This document shows, piece after piece, positions 1 to 9,387 of a DNA stretch of 57,744 nt (position 1 is the stretch's first letter; every line of letters starts with the position of its first letter). The position numbers and the translations under genes were made by a program. The stretch lies in the NCBI GenBank assembly GCA_016927865.1, contig JAFGLU010000135.1, positions 1 to 57,744 on the forward strand, given 5' to 3'. The notes under the pieces were generated by a model. It had not been told where the DNA came from and did no database searches. It was given only the letters and a program-made list of their open reading frames with translations. The DNA is from Anaerolineaceae bacterium. Lineage in GTDB: Bacteria > Chloroflexota > Anaerolineae > Anaerolineales > Anaerolineaceae.

Positions 1-92
1 ACAGAAAGCGGCTGTTCTGCAAAACGCTTTTGCTACTTTCCTTACCCTGGTTCATCCCCATGTCCGAACTTTTGTCTGAACCTCAGGATTTT

Positions 93-1586
93 TTATTCCA
101 ATTCTTCCAAAGCGGCAATCGCCGCACGCAGCCGCTGCAAACACTTCCCCCGCCCAATCACCTCCATGCTCTCAAACAGCGGCGGGCTAACTCGCAGCCC
201 CGTCATGGCCACGCGCAAAATGCCGAACACCTGTCCCGCGCTCCAACCCAATTCCTCCACCAGCGCGCGCATCGGCGGTTCCATCACCTCTGCCGTACAT
301 TCCGCCACCCCCTCCAGCACCGCCAGGCTGCGCCGCGCCGCCACCGCCGATTCCGCCGCCGTCAGGCCTTTCGCCACCAGTTCCTCCGCCACCGGGGAAA
401 CATCCTCGCGGAACAAGAACCCCGCCAAATCAGGCCCTTCATCCAGCGTGCTCATGCGCTCCTGGATCAGCGGCGCAATCTTCAGCATCATCTCATCGCT
501 TGCCTGATAGCCAGCCTTCTCGAAGAACGGCTTCAACCGTGCCGCCAGGTCCGCCACGCTCAAACTGCGGATGTGCAGCCCGTTGAAGTGATCCAGCTTG
601 GCAAAATTAATCGCCGCCGGCGAGGGGTTGAGCCGGTCCAGGCTGAACACCTTTACCAGGTCCTCCATCGCGAAAAACTCGGTATGGTCGTCCAGGCTCC
701 AGCCCATCAAGGCCGTCCAATTCACCACTCCCTCCGGCAGATAGCCCAAGTCTTGCAAATCCTTCACGAAAATTGAATACCCATCCTTGAGCAAATCCGC
801 CGACTCGCGCTTGCTCATCTTGCCCTTGCCGCTCGGCTTGAGGAACACCGACAAATGCACCCACACCGGCTCGGGCCATCCAAACGCGCGAATGATCTGC
901 GCATGCAGCGGCAGGCTCGGCAGCCACTCCGCCCCGCGAATCACATGCGTAATTTTCATGTCAAAATCATCAGCCATCGCCGCCAGGTGATAGGTGGCCA
1001 GCCCGTCCGACTTCACCAGCACCGTGTCATCCAGCACCGCGTTCTCCACCGTGATCGACCCACGCAGCAAATCAGTCACCGTCGTCTGCCCTTCGTGGGG
1101 CATCTTGAAGCGCACCACATGCCGCTCCCCTGCCGCCACCCTTTCCGCCGCCTCCGCCGGGTCCAACCGCCGGCACAGCCCGTCATAACGCACCGGCTCC
1201 TTACTCTTTTGCTGCATCTGCCGCACCCGCTCCAATCGCTCCGGCGCGCAAAAACAATAGTAAGCGTGACCCGTCTCCACCAACTGCCGGGCATACTTCA
1301 GATGAATCTCTTTCCGCTCCGACTGCCGGTACGGCCCGTACGGTCCGCCCACATCTGGCCCCTCATCCCAGGTGATCCCCAACCAGTGCAGCCCGTCGAT
1401 TAATTCCTGTTCTGCTCCCTGCACATACCGCTTCTGGTCGGTATCCTCAATTCGTAAAATAAATTGCCCGCCGGCCTTGCGAGCAATCAAATAATCGTAC
1501 AACGCCGTCCGCCCGCTCCCCAAGTGCATTCGACCCGTGGGAGATGGCGCAAATCGCACTCGTACCGGGGTGTTTGTGCCTGCCAT
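93..1586 (-). CDS. gltX: Glutamyl-tRNA synthetase
   Basis: Class I aminoacyl-tRNA synthetase that attaches glutamate to tRNA-Glu in the cytoplasm; 497 residues, the usual length for bacterial GluRS. Visible motifs: the N-terminal FAPSPTGRMHLGSGRTA segment (residues 12-27, the HIGH-type site), a zinc-site pattern CFC at 111-113 followed by YDGLC at 134-138, and KMSKR at 256-260. The C-terminal anticodon-binding part is complete. Start is ATG with a GGAG six bases upstream. It lies downstream of rodA in the same direction, separated by 126 bp that hold a long palindromic element, so it may be transcribed separately from the Mre/Min block. Whether it also charges tRNA-Gln cannot be read from the sequence alone. 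Confidence 0.96.
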   Translation of the reverse strand: MAGTNTPVRVRFAPSPTGRMHLGSGRTALYDYLIARKAGGQFILRIEDTDQKRYVQGAEQELIDGLHWLGITWDEGPDVGGPYGPYRQSERKEIHLKYARQLVETGHAYYCFCAPERLERVRQMQQKSKEPVRYDGLCRRLDPAEAAERVAAGERHVVRFKMPHEGQTTVTDLLRGSITVENAVLDDTVLVKSDGLATYHLAAMADDFDMKITHVIRGAEWLPSLPLHAQIIRAFGWPEPVWVHLSVFLKPSGKGKMSKRESADLLKDGYSIFVKDLQDLGYLPEGVVNWTALMGWSLDDHTEFFAMEDLVKVFSLDRLNPSPAAINFAKLDHFNGLHIRSLSVADLAARLKPFFEKAGYQASDEMMLKIAPLIQERMSTLDEGPDLAGFLFREDVSPVAEELVAKGLTAAESAVAARRSLAVLEGVAECTAEVMEPPMRALVEELGWSAGQVFGILRVAMTGLRVSPPLFESMEVIGRGKCLQRLRAAIAALEELE

Positions 1587-1608
1587 GTCTGCTCCATTTA
1601 AAACCGTA

Positions 1609-1716
1609 ATGTTCAGAGGTTGAAAAAAGTCCCCGAATTTGAAGTATATACGGGGCGCGAAGCGCCCCGTATATACTTCAAATTCGGGTCACTTCCACCT
1701 CTGTCCAGGTAGCTAC
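1609..1716. repeat. Palindromic element, family A, copy 1 (27-bp perfect stem)
   Basis: Perfect inverted repeat with arms at 1632-1658 and 1662-1688 (27 bp each) around a GAA triloop, so the centre reads GCGAAGC. The outer arm begins CCCGAATTTGA. It is flanked by CAGAGGTTGAAA on the left and CTTCCACCTCTG-TCCAGGTAGCTAC on the right, which together form a weaker outer inverted repeat shared with copies at 13891 and 47086. The right end overlaps the rodA stop codon (1713-1715). It could act as a transcription terminator or mRNA stabiliser between rodA and gltX. Confidence 0.85.
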
Positions 1717-2840
1717 TGAAAATCTAAGGATTTGTGGCGGAGAATCACGCTCTCCACCAGGCCAATTCCAACTGATAACGAAACCAACGAGCTGCCGCCG
1801 TAGCTAATAAACGGTAACGTCAATCCCGTCACAGGTATGACGTTTAAGTTCACCCCAATATTAACAGCCATTTGGAAAAACAGCAGCACGCCAAATCCAT
1901 AAGCGATCAACGAGCCAAACGGGTCAGCCGCCTTGGCTGCCGCCCGAAAACAGCGCAGCGCTACAAAGAACAACAACGCAATGATCAACACCGTGCCCAC
2001 AAAGCCGAACTCCGCCGCCATCGCCGAGAAGATAAAGTCTGTGTGGCGCACCTTAAGAAAGCGCAATTGCACCTGTGTGCTCGTTCCGTACCCTTGCCCA
2101 AACAACCCTCCCGACCCAATCGTCACCAGGGCTTGCTCCACATTGTAGGAGTTCCCGTGCCGCGCGTTTGGATCGGGGAACAAAAAGTTCGTGATGCGCT
2201 GAAGCTGATAATCCTGGATAAAAGGTATTTCTACGCCAGAAATCAGCAGCAAAATGAACAGTACCAGGACAACCGCGCCCACCGCGGCGAACAGCCCCAA
2301 AAACTTGATCGGCAACCCGCTCACCCACATCATCGAGAACCACAGCACAAAAATCACAATCGATGTGCTCAGGTTTGGTTGAAGCAGAATCCAGATCACG
2401 ACGCCAAAAGTCATCAAGAAACTCGTCACAACCCAACGCAGATTGCGCGGCTTATTCTTATTGCGCGCAAAATAATCCGCCAGCACAATGATCATGATGA
2501 TCTTGGCGAGCTCAGAAGGTTGAATCGCAACCAAACCCGTATCCAACCAGCGCGCCGAGCCAAATCGGGCTTCACCGTAGACGTAAATCACCAGCAGTGC
2601 CAGAATTGCGAATATGTACATCAATCGAGAAAGCGCCGACCAGTAACGGTAGTCGATCAACGCCAGCACCATGATCACCACAAAGCTGATTCCGACGTAA
2701 ATCGCCTGGCGCTCCACCAATCCCGCCAGCACCACGTTTCCGGCAATCGCCGAGCGCACCATCGCCACGCCAAAGATCGACAGCAAGATGACCGCACCCA
2801 GCAGCCAGAAATCGAAGTTTCTCCAGCTCTGTCTCTGCAC
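1713..2840 (-). CDS. rodA: RodA/FtsW/SpoVE-family peptidoglycan glycosyltransferase
   Basis: SEDS-family polytopic membrane enzyme that polymerises lipid II glycan strands together with a class B PBP; 375 residues with about ten hydrophobic segments. Recognisable family features are the loop with the DTG and QPSELAK motif near residue 100, QPNLSTS at about 155, and the C-terminal PVTGLTLPFISYGGSS motif. Its place in the mre/mrdA block argues for the elongation role (RodA) rather than division (FtsW). The chosen start is GTG, only two bases after an AGGAG, so translation may depend on coupling to minE, whose stop is 8 bp upstream. The stop codon falls inside the end of a repeat element. Confidence 0.93.
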   Translation of the reverse strand: MQRQSWRNFDFWLLGAVILLSIFGVAMVRSAIAGNVVLAGLVERQAIYVGISFVVIMVLALIDYRYWSALSRLMYIFAILALLVIYVYGEARFGSARWLDTGLVAIQPSELAKIIMIIVLADYFARNKNKPRNLRWVVTSFLMTFGVVIWILLQPNLSTSIVIFVLWFSMMWVSGLPIKFLGLFAAVGAVVLVLFILLLISGVEIPFIQDYQLQRITNFLFPDPNARHGNSYNVEQALVTIGSGGLFGQGYGTSTQVQLRFLKVRHTDFIFSAMAAEFGFVGTVLIIALLFFVALRCFRAAAKAADPFGSLIAYGFGVLLFFQMAVNIGVNLNVIPVTGLTLPFISYGGSSLVSLSVGIGLVESVILRHKSLDFQ

Positions 2841-2848
2841 AACTCCTC

Positions 2849-3118
2849 TTACGAGCTTCGCCGGCGCGCAGCAGGCCGCAGCGGAATATCCGCCAGCAGC
2901 CGGTGCTCACGCCCTTCTTGTGCCATGGTGATGTTCACCCCCGCGGTGTCAATGGTGATATACCGGGCAATCACTGCGATCAATTCATTCTTCAAATCTT
3001 CCATCTGCGCCGGCGTCAAATCGGTCCGGTCGTTAATCAACACCAGTTTCAAGCGGTCTTTTGCCTGATCCGCGCTTTGGGCCTTTGTTCCGAATAAGCG
3101 TTCAAGCCATCCTGCCAT
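2849..3118 (-). CDS. minE: Cell division topological specificity factor MinE
   Basis: Small 89-residue protein, the normal size for MinE, that stimulates MinD ATPase and drives Min oscillation or polar gradient formation. It begins with a short amphipathic, membrane-targeting-like stretch (AGWLERLFG), followed by DRLKLVLINDR and a region rich in beta-forming residues, as in the family. The arginine-rich C-terminal tail (RPAARRRSS) is less conserved. The ATG is one base after the minD stop and uses a GGAGG that lies inside the end of minD, indicating translational coupling. Confidence 0.9.
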   Translation of the reverse strand: MAGWLERLFGTKAQSADQAKDRLKLVLINDRTDLTPAQMEDLKNELIAVIARYITIDTAGVNITMAQEGREHRLLADIPLRPAARRRSS

Positions 3119-3119
3119 G

Positions 3120-3920
3120 TTAACCTCCGGAGCGCATCATCCGGGCCAGCTTCTGGAAGAGACCTTGCTTGTCTTCCAGGTTCATGAACGGCACCTTCTC
3201 GCCGCCCAACCGCCGGGCAATGTTTAAGTACGCTTCGCCGGCGCGAGTTTTCCCATCCAACGCCACCGGCGTACCGCGATTGGTGCTGATCACCACGTTC
3301 TCGTCTTCCGGCACAATGCCAATCAACTCAATCGCCAGCAAATCCAGAATATCATCCGCCGAGAGCATGTCCCCGCGCTTCACCAAAGCCGGGTTGAGCC
3401 GGTTGAGGATTAATCGTGCCGGGCCTTTCTCTTCTGCTTCGATCAACCCAATGATCCGGTCGGCATCGCGCACAGCCGAAACCTCTGGATTGGTCACCAC
3501 CACCACCACATCCGCCGGAGCAATCGAGTTGCGGAACCCACGCTCAATCCCCGCCGGAGAGTCGATCAAAACCCAATCAAACTCGGCCCGCAAATCGTCA
3601 CATAAGCGCACCATGTCGCTGGGAGAAACCGCGCTTTTATCGCGCGTCTGCGCCGCCGGGATCAAGTAAAGCTCCGGCAGCCGCTTGTCACGGATCATGG
3701 CCTGGCGCAACCGGCAGCGCCCCTCAACAATATCTACCAGATCATAAACGATCCGGTTTTCCAGGCCCAAAACCACGTCCAGATTGCGCAAACCAATATC
3801 CCCGTCGATACAAACAACCTTCTTGCCACCCAAGGCAAGCGCGACAGCCAGGTTGGCTGTGGTGGTGGTTTTCCCAACACCGCCCTTCCCGGATGTAACC
3901 GTGACGACTGTAGCTGCCAT
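3120..3920 (-). CDS. minD: Septum site-determining ATPase MinD
   Basis: ParA/MinD-family deviant Walker A ATPase (266 residues) that binds membrane as an ATP dimer and recruits MinC to block FtsZ assembly away from midcell. The deviant P-loop GKGGVGKTT is at residues 11-19 with the signature lysine; the switch region GLRNLDVVLG and the Walker B-like VLIDSPAG are present. The C-terminus ends in an amphipathic segment (GLFQKLARMM) that fits the membrane-targeting helix. It sits between minC and minE in canonical order. Confidence 0.97.
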   Translation of the reverse strand: MAATVVTVTSGKGGVGKTTTTANLAVALALGGKKVVCIDGDIGLRNLDVVLGLENRIVYDLVDIVEGRCRLRQAMIRDKRLPELYLIPAAQTRDKSAVSPSDMVRLCDDLRAEFDWVLIDSPAGIERGFRNSIAPADVVVVVTNPEVSAVRDADRIIGLIEAEEKGPARLILNRLNPALVKRGDMLSADDILDLLAIELIGIVPEDENVVISTNRGTPVALDGKTRAGEAYLNIARRLGGEKVPFMNLEDKQGLFQKLARMMRSGG

Positions 3921-3940
3921 GTATTTCTCTTCTCCCTCTA

Positions 3941-4627
3941 TTATTTCTTTGCTTTCCAGGTTTCAGCCACCAGGCGGCCTTCTTTAATCCACAACATTTC
4001 AGGCTCGGGTTTTCCCCGGCGCTGAACATTTTCTCGTGTAAATCCCGCGATACGCAGTTGCATGGGGTCCATCTCCAGCGCGCAAACCACCGCGCTTTCA
4101 TCTCCATCCACCCCCGCATGAACGGTTCCCTTCAACTTGCCCCACACCACCACGCTCCCGCCCGCCAGCACCTCGCCGCCAGGGTTCACATCGCCCAGCA
4201 CCACAATATGCCCCTTATGCGACACCTTGAACCCCGACCGGACGGTGCGATGCACAAACAGCGCCTGGTCACCAGAGATATTCGTATCCAGCGAGCGAAT
4301 GGCCCGCTCGGGGCGCGGAGTCGAGAGGCGCGTAGCCAACCCCAACACCTGGGCCGTCTGCTCGGTGACGGGCGAATTGCTCAACACAGCCCACAACGAA
4401 ATATTATGCTCCGACAACTTATCGCGCAGCGCACCCAACTCCACAGCATGCAAAATATGATTGCCTACATCCAATGTCACACGCGCGCCCTTCAGAAAAG
4501 CCTCGCGCTCTGCCACGGTTTGCAGCAAAAGGGTCTCCACCTCCGCCCATTCCCCTTCCCCCAGGGTAATCAGCAGACCGTCTTTGATACCTTTAATGTT
4601 GATTACAGAACGCTTATAAGTCAACAT
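3941..4627 (-). CDS. minC: Septum site-determining protein MinC
   Basis: FtsZ polymerisation inhibitor activated by MinD; 228 residues, typical length. The N-terminal half (about 1-100) is variable as in most MinC proteins. The C-terminal half holds the right-handed beta-helix dimer domain, seen from repeated glycine-rich turns such as GHIVVLGDVNPGGEVLAGG and GKLKGTVHAG. Located 20 bp upstream of minD and downstream of mrdA in one presumed operon. The pairing of a complete MinCDE with MreBCD in one block suggests a rod-shaped or filamentous cell. Confidence 0.94.
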   Translation of the reverse strand: MLTYKRSVINIKGIKDGLLITLGEGEWAEVETLLLQTVAEREAFLKGARVTLDVGNHILHAVELGALRDKLSEHNISLWAVLSNSPVTEQTAQVLGLATRLSTPRPERAIRSLDTNISGDQALFVHRTVRSGFKVSHKGHIVVLGDVNPGGEVLAGGSVVVWGKLKGTVHAGVDGDESAVVCALEMDPMQLRIAGFTRENVQRRGKPEPEMLWIKEGRLVAETWKAKK

Positions 4628-4654
4628 AAACGACTCACATATTCCTGCCCGGGT

Positions 4655-6769
4655 TCATTGCCCACGGGCGGCATCAATAGCCTTCAACTCAAAGTACCCT
4701 TCCATCACCGTGCGGACGATCGGCGCAGCTACGCTCGCCCCTTCGCCACCATTATACACGAAAGCTACCACCGCAATTTCCGGATCGTCGAACGGAGCAT
4801 ATCCAAAGTACCACGAATGGGTCGGCCAACTGCCGCGCACGCACAAACCCTTTTCCTGGGCCCGGTCGTCACAATATTCCGCCGTGCCGGTCTTGCCTGC
4901 CGATGGAATCGTCATTCCGTCAAACGGGAACTCCGCAGTACCATCCGTTACCACCAGGCGCATGCCTTCTTTAGCCATTTCAATCACCCACGGCTCAATC
5001 GTCTTCTTTTCGCCGGTCAAAAGGTTGTTCTCGTCATAAACATTGATCACGGGATCTTTGGTCACGTCCCACTTCAAACGCGGCTCAAAAGGCCGGATCA
5101 CCTCACCCTCCGCGTTGTAAACTTCGCGGATTAGGGTCGGCTGCATATACACGCCGTTGTTCGCCAGAATGGACGCCGACAGCAGCACCTGCAGTGGAGT
5201 AGAGAGAATGTACCCCTGTCCCATCGAAGCGATATAGGTGTCGCCCGTTGTCCACGTCTCGCCCAGGTTCACACGCTTCCAGTTCGGATCGGGGATCAAG
5301 CCATCTTCCTCGCCCGGCAGTTCAATACCGCTGCGCAAACCATAGCCTAACGCCCGTGAATACTCACCCAGGCGCCAGATATTGAGACCCGTTTCCACCT
5401 CACCGGCAAACCCACCACCGATCTTGTAGAAATACACGTCACAAGAATACATCACACCCCGCAGCCAATCCACATCTCCGTGGCCGGCTTCTTCGTAACA
5501 AACATAATCAATCGGGCGACCAGGGTCGTTGACCAACCCCTTTTGAATCACCGTAATCTTGCCCGGGTCTGTCAATATCTGATCGGGTGTCACCACTCGC
5601 TCATTCAACGCGCCCACCGCTGTCGGCATCTTATACACCGATCCCGGTGGGTGCTCAGCAGAAATGGCGTGGTTGAACAGCGGTCGGAAGGGATCGTCCT
5701 GCAACTGTTGGTAATAATCATACGGAATGATGCGCGTCATTCGGTCGTTCTCGTACGTCGGTATAGACACCATCGCCAGAATCTCCCCCGTTTTGGGGTT
5801 CATCGCAATGACCACACCGTTACGTGAACGCTCTTCGTTGAAGTACACGTTCCAAAAATTGATCATTCCAACCAGCGCTTCTTGTGCAATACCCTGCAGG
5901 CGCGTATCAATCGTCAGGCTGATATTATTCCCCGGCACCGCGTCAATGGGCGCTTCCAGGTTGCGCAATTCTTTCCCCGAAACGTCCACCTCCACCACTC
6001 GCAATCCGTTCTTCCCACCCAAAATATCCTGCTGTGTCGCCTCAATTCCGGCATATCCAATTTTGTCACGGTCCGCCAAAAACCCCTTCGACATATAGTA
6101 ATCTTCAAGGGTGGCCGGAATCGAACCCAAGAAGCCAATCACCGTCGCTGTCAGCGAGCCGGTGGGATAATCGCGCACCGATTGCACCTCCACACCCACG
6201 CCTGGCAGGTCTGCCGACATGGCCCGGATTGTCATAGCCGTTTTTTCATCAATGCCGCATTTGATATTCACCGGGTCATATGGCGCATTGGTATCGGCAA
6301 TAAATACTACCTGGGTAATGCCTAAATCGGTATTGCATGGCGAAAAAATGCGCACCGTCTCCTCATTGATCTCTCCGTTGCTCACCGGCATGTCGATCAA
6401 CTCAGACAGCCTTCGATACACCTCTTGCACGTTGGGGTCCAGTTCGGTCGCCAGCGCGGTCGCATCCCCGAACGCCGTAGGATCGCCCGGCAGTTCCGCT
6501 GGTGTGATGTTGACGTTATAGGATGGCACGTTTTGTGCCAGGATAATCCCATTACGGTCATAAATAATCCCGCGCTGTGTTTGGACGTTCACTTCCGTGC
6601 GCCGGTTTTCATCTGCTTGATCGTGGTAATCGGCTCCTTGAGCAATTTGCAACTCAAACAAGCGCAAGGAATAAATACCAAAGATTAGCCCGATAATCGC
6701 ATATATGACCCACAAGCGCCAGCGATCCCAATGACCTTCTGAGCGTCTTTGTCCATTCTTTTGATTCAT
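4655..6769 (-). CDS. mrdA: Penicillin-binding protein 2, elongasome transpeptidase
   Basis: Class B PBP of 704 residues that cross-links peptidoglycan during cell elongation, anchored by one N-terminal membrane helix (about 18-38). After the PBP dimer (pedestal) domain, the transpeptidase domain shows the three penicillin-binding motifs: SVYK at 377-380 (nucleophile Ser377), SCD at 442-444 and KTG at 626-628. The longish insert around 130-200 with two cysteines is not in the E. coli protein. ATG start overlaps the stop of mreD by four bases, so the two are translationally coupled. Partner of the RodA encoded downstream. Confidence 0.95.
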   Translation of the reverse strand: MNQKNGQRRSEGHWDRWRLWVIYAIIGLIFGIYSLRLFELQIAQGADYHDQADENRRTEVNVQTQRGIIYDRNGIILAQNVPSYNVNITPAELPGDPTAFGDATALATELDPNVQEVYRRLSELIDMPVSNGEINEETVRIFSPCNTDLGITQVVFIADTNAPYDPVNIKCGIDEKTAMTIRAMSADLPGVGVEVQSVRDYPTGSLTATVIGFLGSIPATLEDYYMSKGFLADRDKIGYAGIEATQQDILGGKNGLRVVEVDVSGKELRNLEAPIDAVPGNNISLTIDTRLQGIAQEALVGMINFWNVYFNEERSRNGVVIAMNPKTGEILAMVSIPTYENDRMTRIIPYDYYQQLQDDPFRPLFNHAISAEHPPGSVYKMPTAVGALNERVVTPDQILTDPGKITVIQKGLVNDPGRPIDYVCYEEAGHGDVDWLRGVMYSCDVYFYKIGGGFAGEVETGLNIWRLGEYSRALGYGLRSGIELPGEEDGLIPDPNWKRVNLGETWTTGDTYIASMGQGYILSTPLQVLLSASILANNGVYMQPTLIREVYNAEGEVIRPFEPRLKWDVTKDPVINVYDENNLLTGEKKTIEPWVIEMAKEGMRLVVTDGTAEFPFDGMTIPSAGKTGTAEYCDDRAQEKGLCVRGSWPTHSWYFGYAPFDDPEIAVVAFVYNGGEGASVAAPIVRTVMEGYFELKAIDAARGQ

Positions 6770-7269
6770 TCAGCTACCTCTTCCGGATAAACCGACTGAG
6801 CCAGTCCCGCAATGATCGTATATACCGGCAGCGCCAGAAGCAAATTCAACAGCGCACCCGGCAGCACCACCCGGTTGATACTTTCTACCAACGGCAAGGA
6901 AGTGCCCTCAAATTGCAGCGCCGCCCAGGTGAATGCAGGCAAAATCACCGAGCCTGCAAAGGTGGCCAAAAACAGAGAAACCAGCGGTGACTGCCAGATT
7001 CTGGCCCGCAACACCCTCGCCAGGATAGCTACCACCAGATAACCCGCGATCGGCGCCACCAGCGGAGCGTGTGAGATAATTCCCACCAGCGCCCCCCCAA
7101 TCGCAGCCCATTCCACCGCTGAACGCACTCGTTCTTGCACAGACCACGCCAACAGAACCAGCAGCACCAGGTCGGCGGTACCGTCCAACAACGGCAGCGT
7201 GCTCATCACGGTGGTTTGCAGCATCAGAACGACTAGAAATACGGGCACCGCCAGGATCACGCCGATCAT
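6766..7269 (-). CDS. mreD: Rod shape-determining protein MreD
   Basis: Small integral membrane protein (167 residues) with about five hydrophobic segments, the size and topology of MreD. It belongs to the elongasome and links MreC, PBP2 and RodA at the membrane. Sequence conservation in this family is low, so the call relies on size, hydrophobicity and its position between mreC and mrdA. Both ends overlap neighbouring genes by four bases (stop/start ATGA), indicating strict coupling. Confidence 0.88.
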   Translation of the reverse strand: MIGVILAVPVFLVVLMLQTTVMSTLPLLDGTADLVLLVLLAWSVQERVRSAVEWAAIGGALVGIISHAPLVAPIAGYLVVAILARVLRARIWQSPLVSLFLATFAGSVILPAFTWAALQFEGTSLPLVESINRVVLPGALLNLLLALPVYTIIAGLAQSVYPEEVAE

Positions 7270-8114
7270 GGCGCCGTCCCTGCCGGGATGAGTGGGCTCA
7301 CGTCCGCCGGTGAGAAGCTGGTCACAACCAGAACAGCCTGCAAGTTACTGAAATTCACCGCCGGCTGAACCGAAGCGGTTTGGAATAGTTCTGTTTCCAG
7401 CCTTCGCACGTTCAAAACCTGTCCCACCAAAATGTTTGATGGATAATTTCCACCCAACCCCGAGGTCAGAATCACATCCCCTGCTTGCAGCGATGCCGTC
7501 TGAGGAATCATTTCCATCGACACGTCCCCGGTTATAGAACCCGTCAGCACCGCCTCGATCCCCGATTTTGACAGGCGCACGTTCACAGCCGAGGCAGAAT
7601 CCGTGATCAATTGCACGCGCGCCGCATTCGCCACCACCGCGTCCACGCGCCCCACCAACCCTTCCGCCGTAACCACCGGCATTCCGCGCCGCAGCCCCAA
7701 ATCGGAACCTTGATCAATGATCACGTAGCGCAAAAACGGGCTGGGGTCGCGCATAATCACCGAGGCGGCCACATAGCTGTCGTTGGGCCGTTGCCGCGCA
7801 AATTGCAGCAGGGCCTCCAAAATCGCCGAATCTTTCAACTGTTCCTGCAACTGGATGATCTGGCTCTGCAGCAGCGCATTCTCCTGCTCCAGGCGCATAT
7901 TCTCTTCGCGCAACGAAGCCACGTCCTGCGGAGAACGCACCATTTCATACACTGCCATATAACGCGTAGAAACCCAACGCTGAGCCGAGATCAGCGGCGC
8001 AGTCACCACCTTAAATGCCGGAGCCAGGTACCCGCCCAGAGCCAGAGCCAGAATACCCGCCGCCACTAAAATGAGCGCTCCCGCGCGCCAATACCTTTGT
8101 AAAGCAGCGATCAT
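7266..8114 (-). CDS. mreC: Rod shape-determining protein MreC
   Basis: 282-residue bitopic membrane protein: one N-terminal helix (about 12-32), a coiled coil rich in Leu/Glu/Gln (about 63-95, with LREENMRLEQENALLQSQI-type heptads), then the beta-barrel domain (about 110-270) with the family pattern DPSPFLRYVIIDQGS, GMPV and GLVGRV. It scaffolds PBP2 outside the membrane. The C-terminus is proline-rich and short. Located between mreB and mreD. Confidence 0.94.
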   Translation of the reverse strand: MIAALQRYWRAGALILVAAGILALALGGYLAPAFKVVTAPLISAQRWVSTRYMAVYEMVRSPQDVASLREENMRLEQENALLQSQIIQLQEQLKDSAILEALLQFARQRPNDSYVAASVIMRDPSPFLRYVIIDQGSDLGLRRGMPVVTAEGLVGRVDAVVANAARVQLITDSASAVNVRLSKSGIEAVLTGSITGDVSMEMIPQTASLQAGDVILTSGLGGNYPSNILVGQVLNVRRLETELFQTASVQPAVNFSNLQAVLVVTSFSPADVSPLIPAGTAP

Positions 8115-8163
8115 TTTTTTCGTAGATCCAAACGAATCGCCTTAATCACGTTTTATTTTCTGC

Positions 8164-9228
8164 CTAACCCCGTGAACCGTTGCGTTCCAGCCCAACCAAC
8201 AGGCGGCGGTAACGCTCCAAGTCCTCCAGGATCATCCCGGCCCCGCGCGCCACGCAGGTCATCGGGTCTTCGGCTACCCACACGCGCAGCCGCAATTCCT
8301 CGCTCAAGCGCTCGGCCAGCCCAAGCAGCAGCGCGCCGCCTCCGGCCAGGCACACGCCCGATTCGATCAAATCGGCCACAATTTCCGGCGGCGCTTCGTC
8401 CAGGGCATCCTTCACCGTGTCCACAATTACCTGCACCGATCCCGCAACAGCCTCGCGAATTTCAACCGAAGAGATCTCAATCGCTTCGGGAAGCCCCGTC
8501 ACCAGGTTTCGCCCGCGCACAGTCATGGTTTTCTCGGTCGGCAGCGGATAGGCCGAGCCAATTTGCATCTTGGCCTGTTCGGCCATACGCTCGCCAATGA
8601 ACAGGTTGTACTTATTGCGAATGTAGGTGATGATATCCTGGTCCAATTCATCGCCGGCCACACGCAGCGAGCGCGAAACGACGATCCCGTTCATCGAGAT
8701 AACCGCCACTTCGGTCGTGCCGCCGCCGATATCTACCACCATGTTGCCGTGGATCTCCGAGACGGGCAGCCCTGCCCCCAAAGCAGCCGCGCGCGGCTCC
8801 TCAATCAGATAAACCTCGCGTGCTCCGGCTGCATTCGCGGCATCGTATACCGCGTTCTTCTCCACCTGGGTCGCGCCTGATGGAATGCCAATCACCACCC
8901 GTGGGCGAGGAACCGGTACAACGCTCTGCTGGTGCGCTTTGCCGATAAAATAGCGCAACATCTCTTGCGTGATCTCAAATTCCGAAATCACACCGTCTCG
9001 CAGCGGGCGGATCGTCACCATGTTCGCCGGTGTACGCCCAACCATCTCTTTCGCCCGCACACCAATCGCCTCCACTTCACGTGAACGCTTATCAATTGTC
9101 ACCCAGGACGGCTCGTTAATCACAATCCCCTTGCCCCGGACATTCACCAGTGTGTTGGCTGTGCCCAGATCGATGCCGATATCCAGGGAGAATAAACCCA
9201 ATAACCACTTAAAAGGGTCGAATGCCAA
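8164..9228 (-). CDS. mreB: Rod shape-determining actin homologue MreB
   Basis: Actin-fold ATPase of 354 residues forming membrane-associated filaments that direct lateral wall synthesis. Phosphate-binding motifs are clear: DIGIDLGTANT (phosphate 1) near residue 16, VVDIGGGTTEVAV (phosphate 2) near 165, and the adenosine motif CLAGGGALLLGL near 293. The N-terminal FKWLLGLF stretch may be a membrane-anchoring segment. The start codon is TTG, with GGAG about 12 bases upstream; there is no better in-frame ATG before the phosphate 1 motif. First gene of the shape block; an extended -10 promoter lies about 100 bp upstream. Confidence 0.97.
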   Translation of the reverse strand: MAFDPFKWLLGLFSLDIGIDLGTANTLVNVRGKGIVINEPSWVTIDKRSREVEAIGVRAKEMVGRTPANMVTIRPLRDGVISEFEITQEMLRYFIGKAHQQSVVPVPRPRVVIGIPSGATQVEKNAVYDAANAAGAREVYLIEEPRAAALGAGLPVSEIHGNMVVDIGGGTTEVAVISMNGIVVSRSLRVAGDELDQDIITYIRNKYNLFIGERMAEQAKMQIGSAYPLPTEKTMTVRGRNLVTGLPEAIEISSVEIREAVAGSVQVIVDTVKDALDEAPPEIVADLIESGVCLAGGGALLLGLAERLSEELRLRVWVAEDPMTCVARGAGMILEDLERYRRLLVGLERNGSRG

Positions 9229-9330
9229 AGAAAGTTACTCCTCTATGCTGCTTTAAGAACACTTGTGAATGAAAAGCACGTTGTAAAGATAATTCCTAAA
9301 GTGCCTCTACCACATAATACTCAAGTGTAA

Positions 9331-9339
9331 ATTATACCA
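9331..9339 (-). promoter_or_regulatory. Extended -10 promoter for the mreB block
   Basis: On the minus strand the sequence reads TGGTATAAT, a TGn extended -10 box with a consensus TATAAT. No good -35 is seen at the usual spacing, which is typical for extended -10 promoters. Transcription would start near 9324, giving a leader of roughly 95 bases before the TTG of mreB. Confidence 0.6.
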
Positions 9340-9387
9340 TTTTTTCACAAACCCCCTCTTCCTTGGTTTATGGGTTTATTGGAAATT

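Noticed and set aside
1..92. Possible terminator after gltX
   Set aside because: No stem with a T tract could be found in the 92 bases to the window edge; the region is too short to judge.
1872..3068. Long plus-strand ORF opposite rodA/minE (398 codons)
   Set aside because: It is the antisense shadow of clear genes, rich in Arg/His/Gln and without a family pattern; GC-rich codon use produces such frames.
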